NCBI GenBank assembly: GCA_964036045.1
Contig: OZ038392.1
Span: 31,747,087 to 31,811,086 of the forward strand
Length of the DNA: 64,000 nt
Reading direction: 5' to 3'
Source: Eutreptiella sp. 'Long Island Sound 2002'
Taxonomy: Eukaryota > Euglenozoa > Euglenophyceae > Eutreptiales > Eutreptiaceae
Shown here: positions 45,386 through 56,175 of the stretch, in pieces
Layout: every line of letters begins with the position of its first letter
Numbering within the stretch: the first letter of the stretch is position 1
Position numbers and translations under genes: made by a program
The notes under the pieces: model-generated
What the model saw: only the letters and a program-made list of their open reading frames with translations
What the model was told of the DNA's origin: nothing
The model's database searches: none

Positions 45386-46580
45386 GATGTGTGGCCACTG
45401 ACTGTTAACACTGTTTTTTTTTTGTACACTGAGAGGATGACAAGATTTGGCTCACGTGCGCTCGTTCTACCGCAGCTCCACCATGGACACCCTCCCATGG
45501 CAGCTCGCCAATGAGGGGGCTTATGCACACTATGCACGCTCTGCACGCCCATCGGAACAACCTTCTCAGATGTGAAAGACGTAAAGCCAGTCAACCAACA
45601 CCCATCGATGGGCAGCCACCGGGCGGTGTGACGCTCGCCTAGAACACTCTTTGTTAGTGCCAAAGCAAACGCTATCTAGCGAGGACAAATCGTCGCGTTC
45701 GCTGCAGTAAGAGTCCCCACCGTGTGGTCCTCCTCACGCCTGATGTCCTGGTATCGCGCGTGCATTAAGACTGCTGCACGTCTTTGCCGTCCCCCTGTTC
45801 ACCCCGTGCTCGCTTAAGCCACTGCACATGCCGTGCCTCTTGAACCCAACGACGATCCCTTTGCCCTCAGCAGTACTACTGCCGCGGGGCACCCAACTTG
45901 CAGCCCAATGCCACGAGGAGGGTTGCATCCCACGCCAGTTTGCCCGTACATCCTCCCAGAAAGGGGGTTGCATTTTATACTCCTTCAAGAAGGAGCCCAT
46001 TCTCGTGTTTCCTGCTTCCCCAAGTTGTTCATGGCTCAAAACCCCTTGACCCAAACGATGGCAGTTGGTGGCTGATGAATGGCGATTAACAGCAGTCGTC
46101 AATCTATGGTGGCAGCGGCGGCTGACTGATGGCTTGGGCCCACAGCAAGAGTCCTCCCCGCAGTGGGGCTGCACAGGGTGCAGCACGCCTGCTGCGCAGC
46201 AACCCTCCTGAGCAGTGGCACATTTCCCTGCAATGCTCCCGATCCTTCCCTCTGATTGACCTTTGGCCAACCAGTGCTCCACTGGCGCAGAGTCCGATTG
46301 GTGCACGAGTTGTGAGACTGAGTTGAACGTCAAGGGGATTGATCTTCCGTGTGCTTGGCTGGCAACTGCCGCGTCATGGGGCGAGGCAGCCCAAACGAGA
46401 CAACGAATGGGCTTTCCGCGTGCCGCTGGGGTGTCCTTTTGGCGCCATGCCATTTTGTGGTTGTATTGTGGGGAATCTGCTTTGGACAAACGACCATCAA
46501 GCTGGGCGGACGTGGACGTGGACACTGCATTTCTCTGGCCCGTCTAAGAGCACGTTGCACTGTGGAGTGCTTTCTTTGTG
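45386..46580. other. No firm gene; candidate LTR region
   Basis: A 263-codon open frame on the minus strand (45734-46525) has no recognisable motif. If the primer-binding-like site at 46581 is genuine, part of this interval would be the left LTR. Confidence 0.3.
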
Positions 46581-46592
46581 TGGTATCAGAGC
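46581..46592 (+). other. Possible tRNA-iMet primer-binding site of an LTR retrotransposon
   Basis: TGGTATCAGAGC is the 12-base sequence complementary to the 3' end of initiator Met tRNA, used as a primer site by many Copia and Gypsy elements. It is followed by CGTAATGCAGCAG. The preceding bases (CTTTGTG) do not end in the usual CA. No gag or pol is visible downstream before DDE-transposon material begins, so any element is truncated. Confidence 0.35.
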
Positions 46593-46988
46593 CGTAATGC
46601 AGCAGTTCCGAGGTCTGGTACGGTGTCACTTCACAAACGGCAAACCCAACACCACACACTGATGCTTTCACTACAGTTAAACGTCCACCTGCACACAAAC
46701 TCCAGGTCTACCCACTTCTTCCTGGGTCTATATGGCCAGCCCATGTCGGGTGGCCAAAGGCAGCTAGGCTCCGTGTCAGAGGGGCTGGTGCGGCTTCCTC
46801 CCCCTGTCGCCGCCGACCACCCTTCGATTCTGTGGAACCACGGATGCTGGAGCATAGGTCTGGGATGGCCACACTTGCTGCCATCGTGCTCTGGTGCTGA
46901 GCCATTGCGTGTTTCTGCAAACCTTTGGGGCAGGAACGCTCTTGAGCAGGCACTGCAGTGTGCAGCTTTCATTTCTCCCTGTAAAATG

Positions 46989-47023
46989 TGCGCTGTGCCC
47001 GCGCTGTGCGTGCGCTGTACACA
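46989..47023. repeat. Three 11-bp units GCGCTGTG...
   Basis: GCGCTGTGCCC, GCGCTGTGCGT and GCGCTGTACAC lie end to end beside AAATCCCCCC. The period and the adjacent C run match the termini of the DDE transposon family. Confidence 0.6.
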
Positions 47024-47124
47024 AATCCCCCCAGGAATGGGTGGCCAGTTGTTGGGTTTGGGTAGAAATAACAACGTTGGGGTCCAGTCATTGTGTGTGG
47101 TGCAGTTATGGGCTGCAGGGCCCC

Positions 47125-47168
47125 CTAGGAGGAGTGTTAGCGCACCGGGTGCGCGCCAAGCATCTTTT
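47125..47168 (+). mobile_element. Transposon block A terminus (diverged)
   Basis: GTTAGCGCACCGGGTGCGCG, then CAAGCATCTTTTTGGGTCCG, a truncated and mutated copy of the block A end. Confidence 0.6.
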
Positions 47169-47174
47169 TGGGTC

Positions 47175-47465
47175 CGCAGTCCATGCATGCTTTGTTGCAT
47201 TTCACGCAATTTTGCATGGGGAGGCAGGGCTGTCACCCTCCTTATGAACCATGGGACCATGTCCCGCCTCATGTTTGGACTGGTAAAAGCAACTCAGCTG
47301 GAATGGTAAAAGCAACTCAGCGGCCACGCAAGATGAGGGAGAGGATGCGGCAGGGTGTGTGTGCTTTGTGTTATCAAAAGCGCTCCACCATCACAGGTTG
47401 TGGTGAGCGCAAGGAGCATTGTTGTGCTGAATGTATCGACCCCCACACTTGTGGGGGAACGTTAG
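47175..47465 (+). pseudogene. DDE transposase C-terminal fragment with cysteine module
   Basis: Decodes as a post-catalytic segment (LLHFTQFCMGRQGCHPPYEP, WDHVPPHVW), a linker with a duplicated VKATQ-type stretch (about 47283-47320), and the cysteine module: CALC, YQKRSTITG, CGER, CCAEC, IDPHTC. The second CxxC has decayed to CGER. Immediately after the final Cys the sequence passes into a block A terminus, a junction between two copies. Confidence 0.7.
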
Positions 47466-47730
47466 CGCGCCGGGCATCTTTTTTGACCTGTGCCCCACCG
47501 GTGCCCTTCTAGGGGGTGCACTAAGGGGGCACACTTAGTGCAGTGCAGCTATTTGGGCGTATGGCTGTACTAGAGACCCATACTTTGAGATACTAGGAGC
47601 ATCATGGTGACCCCTAACGTAGGTTTTGACTTCTGATTTTGTGCCCTTTGCTGGGGACCCCCGAGAATGCAGGGGTGACGTAGCATTTCCGCCCTCTTTT
47701 GGGCCCCAACCTTCAGGTGCTATTGAGGAA
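47455..47730 (+). repeat. Transposon block A, best-preserved forward copy
   Basis: Starts GGGGGAACGTTAGCGCGCCG with a single 11-bp unit, then TCTTTTTTGACC, GTGCCCCACCGGTG, a TATTTGGGCG segment, GTAGGTTTTGACTTCTGATT, GGGGACCCCCGAGAATGCAG, and TTCCGCCCTCTTTTGGGCCC, which is one unit of the 105-bp repeat. Confidence 0.8.
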
Positions 47731-47734
47731 ACCG

Positions 47735-48192
47735 TATTTTGTTGCATTTTACACAATTTTGCATCCGGAGGCAAGTCCGTCACCCCCCCTACGGACCATG
47801 GGAGCATGTCCCGCCTCATGTTTGGACTGACCAAAGCAACTCAGCCGCCACGCAAGATGAGGCAGCGGATGAGGCAGATGTGTGTGTGTTGTGTTGCTAG
47901 AAGCGCTCCACCGTTGCAGTTTGTGATGAGTGTGAAGAGCCCTATTGTACTGAATGTATTGACACCCACACTTGTGGGACCAATGTTGTTTGTTAAGTAC
48001 AATGCAGATGACAGTTGGAGTTGCTGAATTCACAGATATTGCTTTATTATGCAACGTGCTTTGTAGGGAAGGTGTGCAGTGCAACGTGGTCTACTTGGGG
48101 GGCTTCTCCATGAGAGGGTAAATCTGGGGCTGAAGTCGGGATAGTTAATAGAAAAGTAGCGTGCCGGGCGCGCGCCGGGCAAACATTCCCCC
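47735..48192 (+). pseudogene. DDE transposase 3' end, 3' tail and full terminus
   Basis: Coding remnant: LHFTQFCIRR, PPYGPWEHVPPHVW and an acidic linker. The cysteine module follows (CVLCC, an in-frame TAG, KRSTVAV, CDEC, CTEC, IDTHTC, GTNVVC) with TAA near 47993. The 3' tail (TTGCTGAATTCACAGATATT, GTGCAGTGCAACGTGGTCTA, CTGAAGTCGGGATAGTTAAT) ends with GCGTGCCGGG-CGCGCGCCGGG (48159-48179) and CAAACATTCCCC. This is the clearest connection between the coding module, the tail and the double 11-bp terminus. Confidence 0.8.
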
Positions 48193-48406
48193 TGTGGGGA
48201 TAATGCTGTTTGTCAGGCACATGAGAAGTGACATGCACTGACGTTGAATTCAGCTATTTTGCCTTCTGCAGTGTGCTTTGTAGGGAAGGTTTGCGGTCCA
48301 CTTTGGTCTACTTGGGGGGCTTCTCAAGGGGAGGGTAAATCTGGGTTTACAGTCGGGATAGTCAATACAAAAGCAGTGCGCCGGGCAAACTCTCCCCCTG
48401 AAGTCA
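48193..48406 (+). mobile_element. DDE transposon 3' tail, second tandem copy
   Basis: Follows the previous terminus directly and repeats the 3' tail with changes (GACGTTGAATTCAGC, GTTTGCGGTCCACTTTGGTC, ACAGTCGGGATAGTCAATAC). It ends in a single GC unit and CAAACTCTCCCC. Confidence 0.75.
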
Positions 48407-48834
48407 CCGTGTCCCGTCCTGAAAAACGGGTGTAGTGCATCGGTAAATGACATGTCTACAAAGCGCGCGGTGCAATTGAGGCGCCCTCGGATGCGTTGCT
48501 GAGAACTGGCAAGTCGAGGCTGCCAGTCCAGTGGCGCTCACCAGGATTGCTGCATAGTGGGCACCCTCTCGGGTGTCCAACAAGTGTTGGGTGTTTGACC
48601 GGAGCTCCGTACAAATGCACATACCTTCCGGCCCAAGTGCCAGGTTCAAGTCGGGTGCGGCAGTACCCAACAGCACAGCGGGGCATGTATGGCCCCAGGA
48701 TTGGGAAGGGGCACTCCACTCTGCATTCCCACCCCTGCTTTTCAATACCTCCTGCCCTGACCTCCGTGCTGGACTCATTGTCTGCGTCACGGCAACAGCC
48801 TCCGAGTTTCTCTACACCCAACCAGAGTTTGAGC

Positions 48835-48869
<35 letters not shown>

Positions 48870-51660
48870 ATGTGTTGGGCATACACGATCCACTGCACAC
48901 CGGCGTGGCTCGCCCTCCTCTACATGCATGTTTGTGTTCGCGTGGTATCATTTGAGCACCCCCCCCCCCCGCCCCCGAAGTGGGACAAAGACTGCCGTTG
49001 GGTGGGCACCCCCTGCCCTGTGTGTGTGCGCGCGGCAGCCATAGTGATCCCTTTTCGCGATGCCATTGGCCCCAATGAGCCCGCTTCTCCGCTGAAAGTC
49101 ACGAATTGGAGCTGCCGAAATTGTGCACTGGGATCCCGGGACTGCCCAGAGGGTCCTACACCTATACATCCGCTTAGCTCACCTTAAATTAGGTCGGACC
49201 CGCTCATCATGTAGAACCCTGTCTGCACTTCCTTGGGAAGTGTTCCTGGAGCAGCGTGGCGGGCTCTGTAGTGTGCTGATGGGCCCTGTAGCTGGCTGGG
49301 GGATGCTGCCACCCCGCAGCCGTGGCTTTCAGGGATGTCTGGGCCTCTGTGTAATTCCTACTGTGACCCCTCTGCGGCTTCATTGCCTGAGGCACGGGGC
49401 ATTTGGTTTTAGGGGATGCTGCGGTTTAACAGTAGGCTTTGCGACAGAATGTTACGGTCACCTACCCCGACCCCACGAGAATCTGGCCGCGGCAGTTTAG
49501 GCCTGAACTGGAACGGCTCTTGCCGGATGGCCCGGTCTCCGCTGCAGACCCTCACTTGGCAGGGTGGGGATGCGCTATACAGCGCGCACACGACAGCCCG
49601 AGTGACACGCATTCCGCTGCAGACTAGGCAGTTGTCCGTCTGTCGAATTTGCCGCTTTCGAGTCGCGATTCTGGAGCAGTTTGCCGATGGCAGCGAGAAT
49701 TCGTCGCCCTGACTGTCGCAAGCGCGCCGTGAGTCCATTTCCTCCATTGTGAGGCAGCCACGAAGGCCGCCCCCTTCAAGGGGCGCCCAGGAGACCCATC
49801 GACGCCATGTGCAGTACACTTTTCATGCCATCCCCCCATCCTCTCCTCATTTCCCCCGCCCTACTGGCCAATTATCTTGATAATGGATGAGCGCCCCATA
49901 CGTCCCCTGTGGTCTCTGTACAGCTTCCTCTCTACCTTTGTTCAGCTTCCTCGAGGCATCCGCACGTGCACACAGACACACCAGTGCCATGGATGACCCC
50001 GCCAACCCCCCCGTTTGTTGTAGCACGGGCTTGTCCGCAGGCGGGCACCCCGCCGGACTGGGCCTTTGGGGTTTGACAGAGCGCTTTGCCTGTCTGCGGA
50101 CAGGCCCGGGGTGCGGCGGGTAACATCTGACTTGGCAGACCGTCTGTCCTTCCACCCAGTTTCCCGTTTCATCTCTTTCATCCGGAGTTGCCTCATCGTT
50201 CCTCTGTTGCCATTTGCGGCAAGGGAGGAGGTGCTTCGTCAGGTGCACTTGGGATCCAGTAGCTTTTCGGGGGCCAAAACTCGGGCTCACTGCAATCTGC
50301 AGCGTGATGCAGAGGCAGGTGCATGCCGCCGTTTCGGTAGTCATCGGATTGTCCTGTGCCACACGTTTTGCGTGGAAATGCACCTGCCTGTCCATTTTGC
50401 ATGGGACCGTAGCTGCACCCAGTGCCCTGGGTAGCATTTACCGTGTTCGGGGCAAAGACTGGTTGCAGTGCAGTTCACAGAAGTGGCAGGTAGTGGTGCA
50501 TTGGCGCGGTGATCTGTGTGCTACGCTCACAGGGCTTGTATTCCAAGTTGTGTCTGAAGTCGGAATGGGATGCATCACAGTGCAGCTGTAGTGTTGGCAT
50601 GCATCCAACGCCTGGTCCCCCCGTTGGGAGGGTTGGGGTTTTGTGGTGCATTGGAGAACATTGAGCGGCTCTGATGGCCCGCGTGCTCCGACTTGCAGAC
50701 GGCCCTGGACCTGAAAGTGAATGGGGTAGGACTGAAGAATATGTGGACACGAGAACGTTTTAGGCTATGTATCTGTGGGCTACAGGGGTGCAATAGAAAA
50801 GGCCATGGGCGACAACACCTAATGGGTTGGCTGCATGGTTTCGATGGGAATGCTCAAGGGATTTCTAAGGCTGTTGGCGAGCGCAAACTCTGCTTCATCA
50901 TGGTATGCTTTACCTTTCAGCCGGCGTTAGACACCAGCCATTAACCCTGGATAGTGCGAGCATGTACAGCAAGATTTTGCTGCTCCTGGCTTGCAGTAAT
51001 CCACTCCATGAGTGCACTGTGTTCAGGGTGGGTGTGCTACGGCACATAAGTTGACCAGGACTGCCCCCAAAACGTCTTTTGTTCTGCAGTGAGGGTAGAA
51101 GCTGCGGAGTGGTTTTACTTGCAGTAGGGTGCTGCAACTGAGGTTCAGTAAGGAATGTGTCTGGCTTTTTTTTGTAGCCCTAGCTGGGGTGCAGCCATCA
51201 CACCATCGCACCAGTTGAACACTCTCTGCGAATGTTTCCAACATCATGATGAACGGCATTCTATCTGTATCCGTGCCTGTGTTTTTTGATTGAGTTGTTG
51301 GCCTTCTTTAGTCCCCATCTCCACAAGTTGTACACACACACACACAGCCAAGGCGTGACGGTAGGAAACAACACGGTAGTGACATTTTTTTTTGCTGTCA
51401 AAGCAGACCTGGTTGCTGTCTCTCAATTTTGGAGGTTTATTGCACCAGTGCCCCTATGTTCCAATCAAAGTAGTAAGCCCAACTGGTCCCCCCCCCCCCC
51501 CCCTTTCCACCCCAGCCTGAACTGAGAACAGACTACGCAAGGAAGGTCGTCGCGGCTGGAGCGAAAGTGGCGGTTCCACACCTGACCAATTGCGGCCCCT
51601 CCACCAGCATGACCCTCATGCACAGAAGCTTTCCTGAAACATATGCGCACACATGCATAC
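48407..51660. other. No assigned gene; several exon-like stretches
   Basis: GC-rich open frames are dense between 49400 and 50450, with possible splice-bounded bits (for example TALDLKVNG after CGACTTGCAG at about 50699, ending at GGG-GTAGG). None gives a recognisable domain and reading frames are ambiguous, so no gene model is offered. C tracts lie at 48960-48971 and 51488-51502. Confidence 0.35.
48837..48868. repeat. TG dinucleotide microsatellite
   Basis: About 15 TG units. Confidence 0.95.
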
Positions 51661-51669
51661 ATACATACA

Positions 51670-52175
51670 TGCAAGGATGCAACCGTAAGGTCGTGGGATC
51701 AATCCCCGGTTGGGGCATGTCTGGAGGCGGGCGGTGGCAGCCATGCGTCAAGGGCATCCTTTCTGGGGAAATCGCCAAATTGAGTAGGCCGTGGAGGCCG
51801 CCTCGCTGCCGCGAGCACCACCAGCTGTGAAAACCCCAATACACACACAACACACGGGGCGACATGGCGATGACGGGCTCGTTGAACTATTACCGTGGAG
51901 CTGGCCCGGCGGAAGCCACGGAGCTACCACCCCACTTCCAGGGTGGTCCTGGGGCAGCGAGCCAGGTTCTGGCCTAAGTGCATATCGCACTGGTTGAGGG
52001 GCAATACAAGGATGCACCCCTGGCCTGCACCGAAGGCCTGCTATAATGGGGAGCGACCCGACCCGAGGACGCCAGTGTGGCCATACAGGTCCAACCGGGA
52101 AGACCTGGTAAAAACGGTACTACCCATGCATACATACATGCACATACACACACATACCACTGAGTTCGTTGCATA
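51670..52175 (+). repeat. Possible SINE-like element between ACAT microsatellites
   Basis: The left part carries GGTCGTGGGATCAATCCCCG, which partly resembles a Pol III B box. About 450 bp of GC-richer unique DNA follows, and the right end is a CATGCATACATACATGCACA microsatellite much like the one at 51650. No clear A box. Tentative. Confidence 0.25.
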
Positions 52176-53009
52176 TGTGCACATATGCAACACACAGATA
52201 CACAGATACACACATCTCACAGCAATGCAACCACACAACTGCATGCTCTCAGCTTAAAGGCACCTCCCCTCTGAGTTTTTTTGTTTTTGTAAACATGCTG
52301 TGGAATTGCGAATGCAGACATCAATCAGATATTTGAGATGATGGTGTTACACAACATTTACTTGTAGCAGTCAGCATCCGTTGCTCATTTGGATATTTGC
52401 CAGTGCAGGGGTTGCAGTGCTCCTTGTGTTTGCACCAGCGTGTTGTTGCACTAAAGCAGAAGGCGCCCTGATGCAGTTTATTTTGTCGTTTGCAGATGAT
52501 GATGTCAATGTGTGCAAAACTTAATGTGTGTCCACAAAAGGGGGACGGAGAATTTTTTTTTGGTATGGTGGGTTGCACCACCCAAGCAAGTTCACCAAAG
52601 GACAGCTGCATTTGTACAGCCCTGCCATTGATGTCACCAATGCTGAGTCTTTCTTTGCTGGGGTTTCAGTGATTGACCTTATCACTGGCGTCCTTTGTCC
52701 TTTGGGAGCATAAAATAATGGCTGGATCCCATGCAAGACTGTGCATGACAGGCTGATGAGATGCCCGGCATGGAGACTTTCGATGGTTTCATGGGACTAA
52801 TGACGCCCCCATGCAGTGGCTAGAAGATGCACAACCGGAGGACCTACACTGCATAGGACAATTACGCATCCCACAATCTTCATGGACCACATCCCAGCGG
52901 AGCATATGCCAAACATGGGAAAATTTTTTTTTTTAGATGCGAAAATGTTTTTTTTTAGATGCGCTAAAAAATAACAGAACCTCTAAAAAAATACAAAACA
53001 TCTAAAATT
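52176..53009. other. No recognisable gene; AT-rich flank of the pogo-like element
   Basis: Poly-T/poly-A tracts at about 52550 and 52925-52960. A short frame at 52528-52713 decodes protein-like text (FFWYGGLHHPSKFTKGQLHL) but has no family match that I know. Confidence 0.4.
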
Positions 53010-53284
53010 TACCGTCCAAACTTCAAGAAAGCTAAACCTAGTTCATTCTGAGATGGTCGTGCGCATAAAGTTAGTCCCACGCAATCTAGAATTAATTGCA
53101 AAAAAAAATTGTAGCCGTACAACCGAAAAATACAACGCAAAATTTCGTGTTGTAAGTAACACCCCTCTGCTTCGTGTGCTTTCCTTCCTCGTGTAAAGCA
53201 CCATTTCTACCATGTTCACGCTACAACATTATTTCTCTGTCATCCCACATTAAGCTGTAGTGCACCGCTATGCTGCAACTGCTG

Positions 53285-54931
53285 AGCGACTAGCAAGTAC
53301 GGTTTTTGTCGTGAGCTCGTCACAACAGCGTTGGGTGCAGCTCTCCACGTCGTTCCGGAGGAGCCGGCAATTCGCCGTCGTCTTGGGCGTCCGCCAGGGA
53401 GTCTCAATGTGGAGATCTTCGTTCGTGGATTGGTGAACACGATGGTTCACGCGGCCTTGGCAAGTTGTACTGCACTGCAGAGGAGAAGTTACCGCAAATG
53501 GAGTGACATTGAGAAGGAAATGGCTCTGCATATTGCTGCTGAAAAGGGTTCGGACTCCACCGCGGTATCTTTCTTGAGCTCAACCTTCCCAAAAAACATT
53601 TGGGAACGTGCGTGAATCTCATCTTCGCTCTTTTTGACAACAGGTAGAACGGGCAAGAGCCGGTGTTCCAGATGGATGGGGACGGTCGAGTAAGATCTCC
53701 GCGCTCTGCCTCCCTAAAATTGTGCAATGCATCTAGGCACATGTGGCGTGCCGTCTTGAATTTACCACAAATGAGCTTCGTTGTGTGGTATTTGCATTGC
53801 ACCCGGATGTTGCTGCCAGGGGCTTCACAACCAGTGTGAATTGGTTGAATGTCTTCATGAGGGAAACAATGCAACTGCCCATGAGGAGAGTTGGGACCAC
53901 AAAGGTCCCCCAATCGCTTTCCGATGTGTCACTTCTGAAAAAAGGGCCGTTTTCCTTCGCCTTGCGTACCTTGTTGATCGCTACCAAGTCCTATGCTCCA
54001 TGGTGTTGAGTCACGACCAAAGTGGGCTGCACATCTTCCCGCGTAAAGGCATAAGGCAACCACCGAGAGGGTCGCTGGTCGTGGACGGAATGGGTTGCAA
54101 CGACAAGCACATGGTGACCATCGACTATGCAATCTGCGCTTCGGGCGTGGTGCTCGCCCCTCAAGGGATTTTCGAGGACATCATGGAGCGAAGTCTGCCA
54201 GCCAATTCTGATGAGTACGCCCAAAAAGGCTGGCAACTGCGTTACTCCAACAATCATTGGAGTTCTACATCGTAGGCACTGCAGTACGTTGATGTCATGC
54301 AAAAGTACCTCAAAAAGGTTGGCTGCCAATCATCTGCCCAAGCACACTCATTTGCATGTGCCTTGCCCTGCCCCTGCCCTTGGCCTTGCGCCTTGCCGTG
54401 CCCCTACCCCTGACCTTGCCCCTGCCCCTGGCCCTGCCCTTGCTCTTGCCCCTGCCCCTATTCTTGTCGCTAGCCGTGCCTCTGTGTTCAAGAACGCGAC
54501 CAATTGCAACGACCAAATCAGATTGGTGTTGTTTCGCAGGACAATTGGAAGCCACAGAAGTGTCTTCCATATCGCGAAGAGATGCAGCGACACCACTGCA
54601 ACATTCTCATGGAGTACTTGTTTCCCGGGACAACAAGGAAATCTCAAATGGTCGATTTGGCAGGCAATGGAGCCCGGAAACGTGGTACTTCGCGCGGTGC
54701 CCGCCGCTATATCAAAGAGAGCCCTCGTCAGCAGCTCAGAAGTGGGGTTTTGCCGGGAGCCGTGTCCATCGACCTCAAAGTGTCGACGCTGAACCCGCTC
54801 TGCTGAAATGGATCCATGAGGGCATGCAGGAGGTCGCCACCGCAGAGAGCGCAATCATGAGCGCGTGGTCGCAGGCCGGGTACAATCAATGTTGGGATCC
54901 GGGTGTACTACATTTTGCTTGCTGCATCTGA
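53285..54931 (+). pseudogene. pogo/DDE_1-type transposase, broken
   Basis: Blocks in order and in changing frames. An AT-hook-like RRRLGRPPGS is followed by RRSYRKWSDIEKEMALHIAA (helix-turn-helix region, about 53340-53600). Next come RAGVPDGWGRSS and VACRLEFTTN after an in-frame TAG near 53734, then NWLNVFMRETMQLPMRR (about 53835-53890). Then VLSHDQSGLHIFPRKG, with the first catalytic Asp region, GSLVVDGMGCNDKHMVTIDY, ASGVVLAPQGIF, and GWQLRYSNNHW, with an in-frame TAG at 54274. A CTGCCC-type microsatellite (54354-54472) replaces the sequence before the expected second Asp. The last part is MEYLFPGTTRKSQMVDLAGN with KRGTSRGARRYIKESPR, then LLKWIHEGMQEVATAESAIM in a third frame. The motif order fits the DDE_1 family (Pfam PF03184). 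Multiple lesions make it nonfunctional. Confidence 0.75.
54354..54472. repeat. CCTTGCCCCTG-type low-complexity insertion
   Basis: Irregular repeats of TGCCCCTGCCC/TTGCCCTGCC interrupt the transposase reading frame. Confidence 0.85.
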
Positions 54932-55016
54932 AATTGAGCGCACCGGGAGTTTCTGAATCTGAAATTCAGCACAGTGAGAGTTTCTGCATCTGAAATCCAG
55001 CACAATGGGAGTTCCT
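54924..55016. repeat. Three tandem 31-bp units
   Basis: GCATCTGAAATTGAGC, GAATCTGAAATTCAGC and GCATCTGAAATCCAGC start at 54924, 54955 and 54986, each ending GGAGTT(T/C)CT or GAGAGTTTCT. They separate the transposase from the SAM-like ORF. Confidence 0.85.
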
Positions 55017-55018
55017 GC

Positions 55019-55601
55019 ACTTGCCCGCTTTGCTGCTATGTTTCTAGATTTCATCGCACAAGCAAAAGAGAAGGTGGCGTCTGCGGATTTGCAGCTTGGG
55101 GTCCTCTACCATAATGAAGAAGATGATCACCCGGAACCGCTGCTTATCGGTCCGGATGATTAGGACGAATGCCTGGCCGTGGGCAGTATGCCAGATGAGG
55201 CTATACGTCCCCTAGAACCAAAACCTGCTGCACCTTGAGCCGACATCTCTTTGGGTGTAGAGCTAAAGGATTTGCTTGCTTCATTGCATTATGACCAATA
55301 CACTAATGCATTATGTAGGATTGAGGCAACATGTGTAACGGAGATTGCTGCTTTGTCTCGTGCAGATTTGATAAAGCCGGGCCTGATGCCAACATATGCT
55401 GCTGTCCTACAGCAGAGGTGCCGGAAACCCACTGCAACCCCGGCACTAAAGGCCTTTCGACAAGAGGCTGCACCACGTGCCCCTAAGGGCACACACACTG
55501 CCCCGGCCCCGGCAGCCGCAGCCACTCGTGCCCAATGCGCACCAGGGTTGTTGCGCGGATCTTTTGTCACATTAACACGTAGCACATGTGAAAGGATGTG
55601 A
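55019..55601 (+). pseudogene. SAM-like domain ORF inside the pogo-like element
   Basis: One frame runs from 55019 to the stop at 55599, with in-frame TAG at 55161 and TGA at 55236. The first part reads LARFAAMFLDFIAQAKEKVA and an acidic stretch (HNEEDDHPEP). After the second stop, the sequence LKDLLASLHYDQYTNALCRI, then VTEIAALSRADLIKPGLMPT and YAAVLQQRC, has the helix pattern of a sterile alpha motif (SAM): LxxYxxxL, then LSRADL, then a final helix. The tail is Ala/Pro-rich. SAM domains mediate protein-protein interaction. Since it lies inside the inverted repeats on the transposase strand, it is probably a second transposon gene or a C-terminal extension of the transposase. Confidence 0.55.
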
Positions 55602-56175
55602 GGTGAAATTGTCAAGGTTTAGCGCAACGGCACTTATGATTTTCAGTTCAAAGTATGCAATGTGCTTTATTGCAAGCGTAAGGTGCCACACCGCCTTTTG
55701 TGTTGAGCTCTGAATTTCTGGTCCGGATATGCTAGTTCGTCATTGAATTTCTGACTCTCCTCTGCTCTTTGTTTTGACGGACACTTCATTTGGATGCGGT
55801 AATGTTGTTGGTGATGCTGAATCTCTTCGTTGTATATTGGACAGCCATAGGCTTTCTTACTGCCCGTTGCCTTTACGCATCGCTGGACGAGGCAACTATA
55901 ACCGTGACGGGCTGATGTCATTCAATCCCTCTCAATGGTGAATCGTTCATGTGTGGGCCTACGGTGCATCATTTGTATGCATGAAAATTTGCATTGGGTG
56001 TACTGGTTTTGTTTGTGAACGCAAACCGAAAAAATAGTCGCAAAAAAATTAATTTCCCGTCCGCCATTCAAACTTTTCGTCGCAAAACCAAAGAAAATCG
56101 CAAAAAAATAATTTTGGGGGGGGGTGTCCTTCGCTATAATGCTGGTTTCCCAAATTTTAAAAAGTTTGGACGGTA

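Larger units (their letters stand above)
53010..56175 (+). mobile_element. Decayed pogo-like (DDE_1) DNA transposon with 14-bp inverted repeats
   Basis: TACCGTCCAAACTT at 53010-53023 is perfectly inverted at 56162-56175, and both ends start with TA, the usual target of the Tc1/mariner/pogo superfamily. The 3.17 kb between holds a broken DDE_1 transposase and a second ORF with a SAM-like domain, both on the plus strand. Subterminal A-rich segments are present at both ends. Stops and frameshifts show it is inactive. Confidence 0.6.

Noticed and set aside
45013-45663. A 216-codon minus-strand ORF with CGVVW repeats
   Set aside because: Most of it is the CCACA microsatellite read through; the flanks have no coding motif.
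45734-46525. 263-codon minus-strand open frame
   Set aside because: No motif or repeats of note, and it overlaps the candidate LTR region; length alone is weak evidence in GC-rich DNA.
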